Positions 13,653-26,464 of a DNA stretch of 64,000 nucleotides are shown here, one piece after another. The notes under the pieces were generated by a model. The model was not told the origin of the DNA. It saw only the letters and a list, made by a program, of their open reading frames with translations, and did not search any database. Location of the stretch: contig NZ_JAEULZ010000026.1 of NCBI RefSeq assembly GCF_016793485.1, positions 78,612-142,611 on the forward strand, read 5' to 3'. Origin of the DNA: Mesorhizobium sp. GTDB taxonomy: Bacteria; Pseudomonadota; Alphaproteobacteria; Rhizobiales; Rhizobiaceae. Every line of letters starts with the position of its first letter. Positions within the stretch are counted from its first letter, which is position 1. The position numbers were made by a program, and so were the translations under genes.

Positions 13653-16208
13653 TCACGTTTTCGACGGCTGCGCCGTCACCGCTCCGGCGATGGCATCGTC
13701 GTCCTTTTCTGACGCCGGCCGCAGGTTGAACAGGATCAGCATCGGACCGGCGATGAACAGCGACGAGTAGGTGCCGATGAACACGCCCAGGATAATCGCG
13801 AACACGAAGGAGGAAATGACTTCTCCACCATAGAAGTAGAGCGCGAACAGGGCCAGCAACACTGTGAGACCGGTCAGGATCGTGCGCGACAGGGTCTGGT
13901 TCAGCGATATGTTGATCACCTCGTCGATCGGCATCTTCTTGTATTTGCGCAACGTCTCGCGAATACGGTCGTAGATGACGACGGTGTCGTTGATCGAATA
14001 GCCGATGACGGTCAGGATCGCCGCGATGCTGGAAAGATTGAACTCGAGTCCGAGCAGCACATAGACTCCTACGATCATGATAACGTCGTGCGCGGTCGAG
14101 ACGACTGCACCAACGCCGAACTGCCATTCGAAGCGGAACCAGATGTAGATCAGAAGCGCCAGCAGCGACAAAAGAATGCCGATCGTGCCGGTCATCGCCA
14201 ACTCGCCCGAGACGGTAGGACCAACCACTTCTATACGTCGGAAATCGTACTCGTCGCCGAGTTCGGCCTGCACCATCTGCACGACGGACTGTTCTGCGTT
14301 GTCGCCTGTACCCTGCGACTGCACGCGGATCAGGAGCGACCCTTCTGTACCGAACTCCTGTACCTGGATTTCGCCGATGTTGAGGTCGCCGAGTCTTGTG
14401 CGGACGTCGCCTGGGTCGGCGCTGCCGTCCTTGGCCTGGACTTCGATCAGCGAACCGCCGAGGAAATCGATGCCATAGTTAAAATCCTTGGCGAAGAAGA
14501 GGCCTACAACGAGAAGGGACAGCAATCCGGAGAACGCGAAGCCCAAGTTGCGCCACTTCATGAAGGGAATGTTCGGTTTGAGCGGAAGGTAGTTGACCAG
14601 TCCCTTGGGGAACTCGGTCGGCTTTTCCCGGCGAACCCAAACCGCAACCAGCCAGCGAGTCAGCGTAAAGGCGGTAAAGACCGTCGTTATGATGCCGATG
14701 CCGAGTGTAACGGCGAAGCCTCGTATCGGTCCGGTCCCCATATAAAAGAGAATAACCGCGACGATAAACGTCGTCAGGTTGGCGTCGACGACAGTCGCCA
14801 GCGCACGCTGGAAACCCTGGTCGAAGGATTGGACTATAGAGCGCCCCTGCGATCGCTCCTCGCGGACGCGCTCGAAGATGATGACGTTCGAGTCCACCGC
14901 CATGCCCATGGTCAGCACGATGCCGGCGATACCGGGCAGCGTCAGCGTCGCGCCGAGCATAGTCAGGACCGCAACAATGAGCGCCACGTTCGCCGCGAGC
15001 GCGATGTTGGCGATGATGCCGAGCTTTCCGTAGACCAAGAGCATGCAGACGATCACGAGGATCGCGCCGACGAGCGACGCCATCTGGCCCGCCGCGATGG
15101 AATCCGCGCCGAGGCTCGGACCGACCGTACGTTCCTCAACGATGGTCAGATCGGCGGGAAGCGCGCCGGCGCGCAGCAGCACAGCAAGGTCGTTCGCGCC
15201 CTGCACGGTGAAGCTTCCCGAAATCTGACCCGTACCACCGAGGATAGGCTCGCGGATCTGCGGCGCGGAGATCACCTGGTTGTCCAGGATGATGGCGAAC
15301 AGCCTGTTGACGTTCTGCTGCGTCGCCTGCCCGAAGCGCTGCGCGCCCCGGGAATCGAAGCGGAAGCTGACGACGGGCTCGTTGGTGCGCTGGTCGAAGG
15401 ACGCCTGCGCGTCCACGAGATTTTCACCGGAGACGATGACCCGGTTCTCGATGAGATAGGGAACCGGCGGATCGTCGATCGAATACATGACGGTCGAGCC
15501 CGCCGGCGGACGGCCCTCGATGGCCTCCTGCACGGGCATGGTTTGGTCGACCATCTGGAACGTCAGTTTGGCGGTCTGGCCGAGGATGTCCTTCAGGCGC
15601 TGCGGGTCCTGCAGGCCTGGAACCTGCACGAGGATGCGGTCATTGCCTTGGCGCTGGATGATCGGTTCGGTCGTGCCCAACTCGTTGACACGACGACCGA
15701 CGACCTCGATGGACTGGTTGAGCGCCGTGCCCAGGCGATAGTTCAGGCCATCTTCCGTCAGCGTGTAGCGCAGGATGCCCGGTTCCGGTTCGCTCAGTGC
15801 GAGTTCTGTGACCGACCCCGACCCGAACAGGCTCGACGCCACAGGCTGGACCAACGACGCAAGCGCGGTTTTCGCGGCCTCAAGCTGGCCGGCATCCCGG
15901 ATGCGCACCTGCACCGTGTTGCCGGTGCCGGTTAGCCCGGTATAGCCGATGCGGGCGTCGCGCAGAGTCGTGCGGATTTCGTCGCGCGTGCTTTCCAGTC
16001 GCTCGTTGGCAAGATCGTCCCGGTCGATCTGCAGCAGGATGTGAGACCCGCCCTGCAGGTCGAGACCCAGCGTCATGGTGCGCTTCGGCATCCACTCCGG
16101 CATCGCGTTGAGCCATGACTGTGGATAGATATTCGGAAGCGCGACGAGTACGCCAAGCGCGACAACGCCCCAGATCAGGATCGTTTTCCAGCGAGAAAAA
16201 TAAAGCAT
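13653..16208 (-). CDS. secDF: Fused protein translocase subunit SecDF
   Basis: The 851-residue inner-membrane protein joins SecD (residues 1 to about 525) and SecF (about 550-850) in one chain. SecD part: N-terminal helix, GLDLQGGSHILLQID, periplasmic P1 domain, and the GMAVDSNVIIFERVREE motif. SecF part: starts at FMKWRNLGFAFSG, with NYGIDFLGGSLIEV and GYSINDTVVIYDRIRE. SecDF uses the proton gradient to help pull exported proteins through SecYEG. It is preceded on the same strand by yajC (85 bp gap) and followed at four bases by the Mth938-domain gene, forming one leftward operon. Confidence 0.96.
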   Translation of the reverse strand: MLYFSRWKTILIWGVVALGVLVALPNIYPQSWLNAMPEWMPKRTMTLGLDLQGGSHILLQIDRDDLANERLESTRDEIRTTLRDARIGYTGLTGTGNTVQVRIRDAGQLEAAKTALASLVQPVASSLFGSGSVTELALSEPEPGILRYTLTEDGLNYRLGTALNQSIEVVGRRVNELGTTEPIIQRQGNDRILVQVPGLQDPQRLKDILGQTAKLTFQMVDQTMPVQEAIEGRPPAGSTVMYSIDDPPVPYLIENRVIVSGENLVDAQASFDQRTNEPVVSFRFDSRGAQRFGQATQQNVNRLFAIILDNQVISAPQIREPILGGTGQISGSFTVQGANDLAVLLRAGALPADLTIVEERTVGPSLGADSIAAGQMASLVGAILVIVCMLLVYGKLGIIANIALAANVALIVAVLTMLGATLTLPGIAGIVLTMGMAVDSNVIIFERVREERSQGRSIVQSFDQGFQRALATVVDANLTTFIVAVILFYMGTGPIRGFAVTLGIGIITTVFTAFTLTRWLVAVWVRREKPTEFPKGLVNYLPLKPNIPFMKWRNLGFAFSGLLSLLVVGLFFAKDFNYGIDFLGGSLIEVQAKDGSADPGDVRTRLGDLNIGEIQVQEFGTEGSLLIRVQSQGTGDNAEQSVVQMVQAELGDEYDFRRIEVVGPTVSGELAMTGTIGILLSLLALLIYIWFRFEWQFGVGAVVSTAHDVIMIVGVYVLLGLEFNLSSIAAILTVIGYSINDTVVIYDRIRETLRKYKKMPIDEVINISLNQTLSRTILTGLTVLLALFALYFYGGEVISSFVFAIILGVFIGTYSSLFIAGPMLILFNLRPASEKDDDAIAGAVTAQPSKT

Positions 16209-16293
16209 GGTCGGTCTTCCATGTCAGGCGCAACAGGCGACCGGCAACTCCCCGTCTCGCCCCAGCAACGTTCGATTTCCGCTGCGATAGCGG

Positions 16294-16632
16294 TTATTTC
16301 TTGGCGTTCTCGTTGGCGACCGGCTCGCCCTTGACCCGAACATCCATAATCGTGGAACGCAACGCCGTCACCTTGGTACCGCCGCCGAGATCGACTTCCA
16401 ACTCGGTGTCCGACGCCTTGGTCACCTTGCCGACCAGTCCGCCCCCGGTCACCACCGTGTCGCCGCGCCGAACCGCAGCCAGCATCTCGCCGCGCTTCTT
16501 GATCTGCGTCCGCTGCGGCCTGATGATCAGAAAATACATGATCACGAAAATCAGGACAAACGGCAAAATGCTGATCAGCATGTCGGGGCCTGCTGCCCCG
16601 GTACCCTGCGCGTATGCGGGCGTGACGAACAT
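16294..16632 (-). CDS. yajC: Preprotein translocase accessory subunit YajC
   Basis: The 112-residue protein has a single membrane helix (ILPFVLIFVIMYFLIIRPQ, about 22-40) followed by the family hallmark RPQRTQIKKRGEMLAAVRRG and a small beta-rich cytosolic domain (GDTVVTGGGLVGKVTK). CAGGAG lies upstream of the ATG at 16630-16632, which rules out the longer open frame. It partners with SecDF, encoded immediately downstream. The VTPAYAQG sequence before the helix is typical of rhizobial YajC. Confidence 0.93.
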   Translation of the reverse strand: MFVTPAYAQGTGAAGPDMLISILPFVLIFVIMYFLIIRPQRTQIKKRGEMLAAVRRGDTVVTGGGLVGKVTKASDTELEVDLGGGTKVTALRSTIMDVRVKGEPVANENAKK

Positions 16633-16782
16633 GTAAAAACTCCTGATTGGGCCTTCCGGGCCGAAAAGTTGCCGGAATATAGAGCCTGAAGCCGCGTTTG
16701 CAACCGCATATCCGGCGCTTTCCCGCCTCACTTCCGCGTGTTACAGGCCCAACACCCCGCTGGTGGATGGAATGCCTGGGAA

Positions 16783-17661
16783 ATGAACGACAAGACGCTG
16801 GAAACACTGACGGAAAAGCTCGACCTGCTGATTGAGGCTGTCGGCCGCCTAGCTCCAACCCGGCCGGAACCGACCGACCTGACAGTAGCAGACTGCTTCG
16901 TCTGGTCCGCCGAGCAGGGTATCCTTGAACCGATCCATCGTGTGAACCGCGTCGATATCGGCCTCATCAGGGGCGTCGACCGGGTGCGCGACATCCTTTT
17001 CGACAACACCGAGCGTTTCGCGATGGGACTGCCGGCAAACAACGTGCTGCTGTGGGGCGCGCGAGGCATGGGCAAGTCGTCGCTGGTCAAGGCGGTACAT
17101 GCATCCATCAATGCTGGTCGGAAAGCTGGCGATGCCCCGCTCAAGCTCGTCGAAATCCATCGCGAGGACATCGACTCGCTGCCGAGGCTGATGACGCAGC
17201 TCAAGGCAGCTCCCTTCCGCTTTATCCTGTTCTGCGACGACTTGTCGTTCGATAATGACGATACTTCCTACAAGTCGCTCAAGGCGGCACTGGAAGGCGG
17301 CGTGGAGGGACGCCCGGCGAACGTCATCTTCTACGCGACGTCAAATCGCCGCCATCTGCTTCCGCGCGACATGATCGACAACGAGCGCTCGACCGCCATC
17401 AACCCGGGCGAGGCCGTCGAGGAAAAGGTGTCGCTGTCGGATCGGTTCGGCCTGTGGCTCGGCTTCCACAAATGCTCGCAGGACGATTACCTCGATATGA
17501 TCGACGCCTACGCGGCCTATCACGGGCTGGATATCGCGCCCGAGCAATTGCGTGCCGAAGCGCTCGAATGGGCGACGACGCGCGGCGGACGTTCCGGCCG
17601 CGTCGCCTGGCAGTTCACGCAGGATCTGGCCGGCCGGCTTGGCAAGCCGCTCAAGGACTGA
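16783..17661 (+). CDS. DUF815 family P-loop ATPase
   Basis: The protein has 292 residues. A short N-terminal coiled segment (LETLTEKLDLLIEAVGRL) is followed by an AAA-type core with Walker A GARGMGKSSLVKAVH (about residue 93), Walker B RFILFCDDLSFD and a sensor-like YATSNRRHLLPRDM. This matches the DUF815 family of conserved ATPases of unknown role, commonly encoded next to yajC in alphaproteobacteria. It is divergent from yajC and ends one base before the HAD phosphatase stop. Start codon assignment (ATG 16783) is moderately sure. Confidence 0.85.
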   Translation: MNDKTLETLTEKLDLLIEAVGRLAPTRPEPTDLTVADCFVWSAEQGILEPIHRVNRVDIGLIRGVDRVRDILFDNTERFAMGLPANNVLLWGARGMGKSSLVKAVHASINAGRKAGDAPLKLVEIHREDIDSLPRLMTQLKAAPFRFILFCDDLSFDNDDTSYKSLKAALEGGVEGRPANVIFYATSNRRHLLPRDMIDNERSTAINPGEAVEEKVSLSDRFGLWLGFHKCSQDDYLDMIDAYAAYHGLDIAPEQLRAEALEWATTRGGRSGRVAWQFTQDLAGRLGKPLKD

Positions 17662-17662
17662 A

Positions 17663-18321
17663 TTACCCCACGAGTTCGGCGATCATGGCCTTCAACTCGG
17701 CAGGCTGACTCGCAACACGCGCGGCGCCCGCCTCCTCAAGTTCTGTCCGGTCGCCAAAACCCCAGAGCACGCCAATCGCTGGCACGCCGTTCTTCGCGGC
17801 GCCGACGACGTCGTGCAGCCGATCACCGATCATGACCGTGCGCGCGGGGTCGAGACCTTCCGTCTGCAAGATGTAAGCGATCAGTTCGCCCTTGTCGGCT
17901 CTCGTCCCGTCCGCTTCCGAGCCATGCACATGCCGGAAGAAGGGCGTCAGGCCGAAATGGTCGATGATGTCGATCGCATGCGACTTCAGTTTCGATGTCG
18001 CGACGAACATGGTCTGCCCCTGCCCCGCAGCCGTCTCAAGCGCCTCGACAATACCCGGGATCAGCTCGTTCTCGAACTTGCCGACTTCTCCATAGCGCTG
18101 CCTGTAGTGGCCGAGAGCCTTCGTCGCCAGCACCTCGTCGCCGAACATGGCGAGGAATGTCTTGTGGATCGGCGGCCCGATATAGCGGCGCAGATCGTCG
18201 GCTGGTGGCGGTTCGTGCCCCATTTCGCGGATCGCATGCTGCAAGGTACCGGTGATGCCGACAAAAGGATCGGTCAGCGTGCCGTCGAGGTCGAACAGGA
18301 CGGCGTGTGTAGGTTCAGGCA

Positions 18322-18322
<1 letters not shown>
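17663..18322 (-). CDS. HAD-family phosphatase, phosphoglycolate phosphatase-like
   Basis: The 219-residue soluble enzyme carries HAD motif I LFDLDGTLTD (residues 9-18), motif II threonine/serine in VATSKLKSH, motif III lysine region RADKGELIAYIL, and motif IV MIGDRLHDVVGA. The helical cap lies between motifs I and II, as in Gph/PpaX. The exact phosphate ester is not evident. Its ATG overlaps the stop of the upstream carboxylase gene (TGATG at 18320-18324), so it is translated together with pccA; a metabolite-repair role for a by-product is one possible reason. Confidence 0.85.
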
Positions 18323-20331
<2,009 letters not shown>

Positions 20332-20519
20332 GCGATCCCTCGACGATGGCAGGAACACGCTTATGCGCATAACCGGCCGCGCTCAAGCACCTAGAAAGTC
20401 GCGTGTTTGCGACGCCGGCGAGGCGTTCACGCCGCTCGATGGGCTTGATCCCGTGCAAAAATCCTGAAACTTTCGCCGCAAATCAAAGACTGTCCAAAGA
20501 CCATAGAGGAAACAGCCCC

Positions 20520-21647
<1,128 letters not shown>

Positions 21648-21713
21648 GCGAGCGGCACCGCCCCGCCGACCTCTAGGCCGACGATGGACGGTCCAACCAA
21701 GGGAGGACTGCGC

Positions 21714-22283
21714 ATGCCAGAGAAACTGCACCCGAAAATCGACCACGGCCTGCCAAAGGAAAGCGCGAGCTTTGCCGGCGGCACGCTGGTCTGCCTTTGC
21801 ACGAGCAAGCCCGTCAAGGTGAAGATCAAAGGCCAGATCGCCCACAACCACGCCTGCGGCTGCACCAAATGCTGGAAGCCTGACGGCGCGATCTTTTCGG
21901 TCGTGGCCGTGGCGCCGACGGACAACGTCACGGTAGCGGAAAATGGCGACAAGCTGAAAGTCGTCGACCCCTCCGCTCTCATCCAGCGCCATGCCTGCAC
22001 CGGCTGCGGCGTGCACATGTATGGCCCGGTCGAGCGCGACCATGCCTTCAAGGGACTTTCCTTCGTTCATCCCGAGCGTTTCCAGGAGGACGGCTGGTCG
22101 CCCCCCGGCTTTGCGGCTTTCGTGTCGTCGATCATAGAGTCCGGCGTCAACCCGGACCGCATGTCGGGCATTCGGGCGCAACTCAAGTCAGCAGGGCTGG
22201 AGCCCTACGACTGCCTTAACCCACCCCTGATGGACTATCTCGCCACTTTCGCGGCGAAGAAGTCGGGCGCGCTTGCGGCCTGA
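21714..22283 (+). CDS. gfa: S-(hydroxymethyl)glutathione synthase (Gfa family)
   Basis: The 189-residue protein of the Mss4-like/Gfa fold has zinc-binding cysteines in [20 protein letters not shown] and [12 protein letters not shown], the usual CxC, CxxC and CxxC sets. It is thought to speed the condensation of formaldehyde with glutathione, or to act as a glutathione carrier, feeding FrmA encoded 66 bp upstream. GGGAGG at 21701-21706 fixes the ATG at 21714. Probably co-transcribed with frmA. Confidence 0.92.
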   Translation: MPEKLHPKIDHGLPKESASFAGGTLVCLCTSKPVKVKIKGQIAHNHACGCTKCWKPDGAIFSVVAVAPTDNVTVAENGDKLKVVDPSALIQRHACTGCGVHMYGPVERDHAFKGLSFVHPERFQEDGWSPPGFAAFVSSIIESGVNPDRMSGIRAQLKSAGLEPYDCLNPPLMDYLATFAAKKSGALAA

Positions 22284-22345
22284 CACGGATTGCCGGGTCG
22301 TATCGTAGAAGCCATGCGACCCGGCTAACCAACCGCAGCCTGCAT

Positions 22346-22813
22346 ATGACAACCATGCCATCCATCTATGTCGACGCCGACGCCTGCCCTGTAAAGGAGG
22401 AGGCGATACGCGTCGCCGAGCGCCACGGCCTCGTCATCACCTTCGTCTCCAACGGCGGGTTGAGGCCGTCGCGCGATCCGATGATCCGCAATGTCGTCGT
22501 CTCGAAGGGTGCGGACGCAGCCGACGACTGGATCGTCGAGAACGCGAAAGCCAACGACATCGTCGTGACGGCGGACATTCCTCTCGCCGCGCGAACCGTC
22601 GCGCTTGGCGCGCATGTGATCGGGCCGACAGGGAGGCCGTTCACGCAGGAGACGATCGGCATGGCGGTCGCCATGCGCGACCTCAAGCAGCATCTGCGCG
22701 AGACAGGCGAAAGCAAAGGCTACAACGCCAGCTTCACGTCGCGCGACCGCTCCGCTTTCCTCGGCGCGCTGGATGTCGCGGTGCGGCGGGCGCTGCGCGC
22801 CGCCTCGGCCTGA
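22346..22813 (+). CDS. YaiI/YqxD family protein (DUF188, PIN-like)
   Basis: The 155-residue soluble protein opens with the family signature IYVDADACPVKEEAIRVAER and contains FVSNGGLRPSRDP, DDWIVENAKANDIVVTADIP and the C-terminal KGYNASFTSRDRSAFLGALD. The aspartate cluster resembles PIN-domain nucleases, but no activity is established for the family. It stands alone between gfa and a DUF1345 membrane protein; spacing of about 60 bp on both sides allows, but does not prove, co-transcription. Confidence 0.88.
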   Translation: MTTMPSIYVDADACPVKEEAIRVAERHGLVITFVSNGGLRPSRDPMIRNVVVSKGADAADDWIVENAKANDIVVTADIPLAARTVALGAHVIGPTGRPFTQETIGMAVAMRDLKQHLRETGESKGYNASFTSRDRSAFLGALDVAVRRALRAASA

Positions 22814-22875
22814 CACTTGCGAGCGACAGATACTCCGTTATCTGATGTTGGCGCTTGCACTGGAAAGACGAGCCG

Positions 22876-23532
22876 ATGAAATCCCTTCGCCGTTACGCCC
22901 CCTTCTATGCTGCGCTTGTCTGCGGCCTCGGCGGACTGGGGCTGGCGCTTTGGTTGATACCGGAACTCGCCGTGCAGGTCGCCGCGAACGCTTTCTTCAT
23001 CGTCTACCTGACCTTGGAATTCTTGAAATTCCGCCGGCTGACTCCGGACTTCCTGAGGAAACATGCCGCCAGCACCGACGAACCGGCCTGGGTGATCGTG
23101 CTCGTTACTTTCGGGGCGGTGGTGGCGGCAGTCGGGTCGCTCTTCCTTTTGCTGAACAGGGGCGGCCAGCCCAACGCACTGGACCTGTTCCTGTCGCTGA
23201 CATCGGTCGCGCTTGGCTGGGCCAGCATACACACGATGATCGCTGTGCATTACGCCCACATCTACTGGCGGCCCGATGGCCACGAATTGGACGCTTCGGG
23301 TGCTCGCCAACTCCACAAGGGCCTCGACTTCCCCGGCGACGACGAGCCCGGCATCTACGACTTCCTGTACTATTCGTTTGTTGTCGGCATGACGGCGCAA
23401 ACAGCCGATGTGAACATCACCAAAACCCGCATGCGCAAGCTGACCATGCTGCACGGGGTCGTGTCGTTCTTCTTCAACACCGTGCTTGTGGCCGCCGCCG
23501 TTAATGTCGTCGTTTCGCTCGCTGCCGGCTGA
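22876..23532 (+). CDS. DUF1345 membrane protein
   Basis: The 218-residue protein has about five hydrophobic helices (for example YAPFYAALVCGLGGLGLALW and the region around 75-100) and the DUF1345 hallmarks VALGWASIHTMIAVHYAHIYW and YDFLYYSFVVGMTAQTADVNI. It is an inner-membrane protein of unknown function widespread in proteobacteria. ATG 22876 is chosen as start, as it lies directly before the basic, then hydrophobic N-terminus. It converges on the hypothetical gene at 23538, leaving a gap of five bases. Confidence 0.88.
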   Translation: MKSLRRYAPFYAALVCGLGGLGLALWLIPELAVQVAANAFFIVYLTLEFLKFRRLTPDFLRKHAASTDEPAWVIVLVTFGAVVAAVGSLFLLLNRGGQPNALDLFLSLTSVALGWASIHTMIAVHYAHIYWRPDGHELDASGARQLHKGLDFPGDDEPGIYDFLYYSFVVGMTAQTADVNITKTRMRKLTMLHGVVSFFFNTVLVAAAVNVVVSLAAG

Positions 23533-23537
23533 CCCGG

Positions 23538-24539
23538 TCAGGCCACCTTTTCCAGCAGTGCCCCCAAGGCGGGATGCACCGAGGGAGAGGTTTCCCTGAT
23601 GAACCTGACCAGCGCCAGCTCGTTGTCCTGGATGCGGCCGTCCTTGCCGATCCGGTCGGCCAGCCATCTGGCCTCGTCGCTCTCGCAGCGCTCGGCACGG
23701 CGTCGGCAACTGTCGTGCCACTGGTTGCGCGCTTCCCAGTCGGCGTCGATATCGACAGCCTCCCGATAAGCCGAAAGCAGTTCGCGGCCACCGGACTTCG
23801 CCATGCGGGCGAGGAACGCGCCGATGTCGGCATCCGCCCGGTCGAGGAAGTTTTCCTGCCGCAAGGCCACCTCGCGGGTCGGCGCTTGATAGCCCGACGC
23901 GCACATAACGAAATTGGCGACGGCCTTCACGAAAAGATCGTCCCAGGACACGTCATTGCGCGCGCCGGCGACCGCGTCGTTGATCTGAAAGAGCACCTCC
24001 GCCTCGGCTCGGGTGATGGCAATGTTTCCGTCGCCGCCGAACGCGTAAAGGACACGACGCAGCAGATCGACCTCGTCCCTGTCGACGACGCCGCGCGCGT
24101 GATCGCCCTGCTCCATCACAGGGCCGACGCCCTCGGCGACCGCGAACCTGACCTGATCGAGCGCAAACGCCACGAGCCGGTCGGTAGAGAACTTCGCCTG
24201 TTCGAGCACACGGACGAGCAATTCGAGTTCCGTTGCGCTGCCGACCCGGCCGTCGTGCGAAATCGCACCGATCAGCCAGTCCGCCTTCTTTGCCGAGACG
24301 TAGCCGGACGGCTTCTCCTGATGGACGATATAGTCGGTCAGCGCTTCGACGAAGAACGCGCACCACTCCGGGCATTGGTCGGTGCAGGCATCGTTGAGCG
24401 AGAATAACGCCTTGGCTTCGTCGCAGGATACCAGGCCGTCGCGGAAGATCAGGCTCCTCAGTTCAAGGACGTCCAGCGGCGTGATGCGTCCGTTCGATAC
24501 GATGTCCGCAACGCGCGCGGACGCTTCCTGCTTATCCAT
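23538..24539 (-). CDS. Conserved hypothetical protein with internal repeats (333 aa)
   Basis: This soluble, largely helical, acidic protein has no signal peptide. An internal duplication is visible. The segment with EAKALFSLNDACTDQC, then FFVEALTDYIVHQEKPSGYV (about residues 40-80), corresponds to EAEVLFQINDAVAGA, then LFVKAVANFVMCASGYQAPT (about 180-225). Short DGR/DGN turns (DGRVGSATE, DGNIAITRAE, DGRIQDNELALV) punctuate the repeats, reminiscent of TerB-like helical bundles. Similar proteins occur in Rhizobiales; no function is known to me. It lies between two convergent/divergent units and appears monocistronic. Confidence 0.7.
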   Translation of the reverse strand: MDKQEASARVADIVSNGRITPLDVLELRSLIFRDGLVSCDEAKALFSLNDACTDQCPEWCAFFVEALTDYIVHQEKPSGYVSAKKADWLIGAISHDGRVGSATELELLVRVLEQAKFSTDRLVAFALDQVRFAVAEGVGPVMEQGDHARGVVDRDEVDLLRRVLYAFGGDGNIAITRAEAEVLFQINDAVAGARNDVSWDDLFVKAVANFVMCASGYQAPTREVALRQENFLDRADADIGAFLARMAKSGGRELLSAYREAVDIDADWEARNQWHDSCRRRAERCESDEARWLADRIGKDGRIQDNELALVRFIRETSPSVHPALGALLEKVA

Positions 24540-24745
24540 GCCCTGCCCCCGATTGCGTCCGCCTGCTTCGCGCAGCGACTTTCGACGACACGTATATTAG
24601 CAGGACGTTTTTTAGGAACTGCAAAGGGGATTGGTTAGCAAAGCCCTTCCGGCTGGGATCCGGATGAATGGCGCCGGCAGGTGACAAAGCGTCCCGCATG
24701 GGCTATGCGTGTCGGTGTCCGGGGCTTGGTTTGGCCCATCTGTTT

Positions 24746-24935
24746 GCGGGAGAGAGCAGCCCGAAAAGCTGCCGCCGAAGGGGAAATCGCCCGAAATCTC
24801 TCAGGCAAAAGAACCGTAAACAGAAAGGACACTCTGGAAAGTCGGGGGCAACCCCGCGCCGAAGGTGTAAGCGTCGCCGACAGGGTTCCGGCTGCGCGAG
24901 TCTCTCAGGCTTCAGACAGAGGGGCACGGGAACAG
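24746..24935 (+). ncRNA. Tandem glycine riboswitch controlling gcvTHP
   Basis: Two consecutive glycine aptamers are recognisable. The first runs from GGGAGAGAGC (24748) through GCCGAAGGGG (24773-24782) and ATCTCTCAGGC to the linker with GGACACTCTGGAAAG. The second contains GCGCCGAAGGTGTAAGC (24856-24872) and GAGTCTCTCAGGC followed by CAGACAGAGGGG. The layout matches the classic cooperative pair that turns on glycine cleavage genes when glycine is abundant. It ends about 45 bp before the gcvT ATG. The rest of the 437-base gap (24540-24745) shows no gene. Confidence 0.95.
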
Positions 24936-24976
24936 GCCGCATGTCGCGGCCCGTCGCGTGCGTTTCTGGAGAAGTC

Positions 24977-26077
24977 ATGACGGGCGAAGAACTGAAATCC
25001 TTAGCACTCGAAGATTTGCACAAGGCGGCTGGCGCTCGTTTCGGCGGCTTTGCCGGCTGGTTGATGCCGCTCACCTACCCGCCCGGCGTGATGAAGGAAC
25101 ACCTTCACACGCGCGAACATGCGGGGCTTTTCGATATCTCGCATATGAAGCTGTTCGAGGTTTCTGGACCGGAAACATCCAAGCTTCTCAACCGCGCCTG
25201 CCCGCTCGACGCCGCAGCGCTGGAAACCTCCCAGTCCAAATACACCTTCCTTCTCACAGAATCGGCCGGCATAATCGACGACCTGATCGTGACCCGGCTC
25301 GGACCGGAGCGCTTCATGGTCGTCGCCAACGCCGGCAACGCCGCAACCGACGAAGCCCATCTGAAATCCATTGCGAAAGATTTCGACGCGACTGTGAGAC
25401 CCCTCGATCGCGTTTTTCTTGCGTTGCAGGGGCCGGAAGCCACCGACGTCTTGAAGCAGGCCGGCATCCGGACCGACACGCTGACCTTCATGCATGGCGT
25501 TGAACCCGGCCCCGGCTGGTTCCTAAGCCGCTCCGGCTACACCGGCGAGGACGGTTTCGAGATCGGCCTGCCGGAGACCGACGCCCGCCAATTGGCGACA
25601 ACGCTTCTGGCAGACTCCCGCGTGCAATGGATCGGCCTTGCCGCGCGCGACAGCCTGCGGCTGGAAGCCGGGCTTTGCCTGCACGGTCAGGACATCACAC
25701 CCGAAGACAACCCCGCCTCTGCGGGATTGATGTGGGCAATTCCCAAGTACGTGCGTGCCAGCGGCGATTTCATCGGTGCGGAGGCATTGCGAAAGATCCT
25801 AGCCGACGGCCCATCCGAAAAGCGCGTTGGCCTGAAAGCCGAAGGCCGCCAGCCGGTGCGCGCCGGAACGGCGCTTTTCGATGCCGACGGCAACCCCGCT
25901 GGCCGCGTCACCTCGGGCGGGTTCGGGCCTTCAATCGGAGCGCCGGTGGCCATGGGCTATGTCGCTGCTGGTCTGGCGAAGCCCGGCACAAAACTCTTCG
26001 CCGACGTGCGCGGCACCAAAATACCTGTCGACGTTTCCCCGCTTCCATTCACGCCTCATCGCTACCGAAAGGGATAA
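24977..26077 (+). CDS. gcvT: Aminomethyltransferase (glycine cleavage T protein)
   Basis: The protein has 366 residues from the ATG at 24977 (GGAGAA upstream). Conserved stretches are FAGWLMPLTYPPGVMKEH, AGLFDISHMKLFEVSG, the folate-binding region with YTGEDGFEI, and AARDSLRLEAGLCLHG. It transfers the aminomethyl group bound on the H protein to tetrahydrofolate, releasing ammonia. It is the first gene of gcvTHP, six bases upstream of gcvH, and is controlled by the riboswitch in its leader. Confidence 0.95.
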   Translation: MTGEELKSLALEDLHKAAGARFGGFAGWLMPLTYPPGVMKEHLHTREHAGLFDISHMKLFEVSGPETSKLLNRACPLDAAALETSQSKYTFLLTESAGIIDDLIVTRLGPERFMVVANAGNAATDEAHLKSIAKDFDATVRPLDRVFLALQGPEATDVLKQAGIRTDTLTFMHGVEPGPGWFLSRSGYTGEDGFEIGLPETDARQLATTLLADSRVQWIGLAARDSLRLEAGLCLHGQDITPEDNPASAGLMWAIPKYVRASGDFIGAEALRKILADGPSEKRVGLKAEGRQPVRAGTALFDADGNPAGRVTSGGFGPSIGAPVAMGYVAAGLAKPGTKLFADVRGTKIPVDVSPLPFTPHRYRKG

Positions 26078-26083
26078 TCTCCT

Positions 26084-26452
26084 ATGGCAACGACCTATTT
26101 CACCGAAGACCATGAGTGGATTCGTGTCGCGGACGGCATCGCCACTGTCGGCATCACCGACTACGCGCAGGAACAGCTCGGCGACCTCGTCTTCGTCGAA
26201 CTGCCCGAAGTCGGCAAGGCGCTGAAGAAGGGCGACACGGCCGTCGTGGTCGAATCCGTCAAGGCAGCTTCGGACGTCTACGCGCCCGTGGATGGCGACG
26301 TCACCGAGGCCAACGGCGCGCTCTCCGGCGACCCCGCACTCGTCAATTCGGCGGCGACCGGCGACGGCTGGCTCTGGAAGATGAAGCTCGCCGACGAAAG
26401 CCAGTTGTCCGGTCTGCTCGACGAGGCCGGCTACAAAGCCCACATCGGCTGA
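26084..26452 (+). CDS. gcvH: Glycine cleavage system H protein
   Basis: The 122-residue lipoyl carrier matches the family length. The signature DHEWIRV is near the start, and the lipoylated lysine is Lys60 in [18 protein letters not shown]. It shuttles the aminomethyl intermediate between P, T and L proteins. It sits between gcvT and gcvP with gaps of 6 and 12 bp, clearly one operon. The lipoamide dehydrogenase (L protein) is not encoded here and is usually shared with other complexes. Confidence 0.96.
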   Translation: MATTYFTEDHEWIRVADGIATVGITDYAQEQLGDLVFVELPEVGKALKKGDTAVVVESVKAASDVYAPVDGDVTEANGALSGDPALVNSAATGDGWLWKMKLADESQLSGLLDEAGYKAHIG

Positions 26453-26464
26453 TCGGAGGCCATC

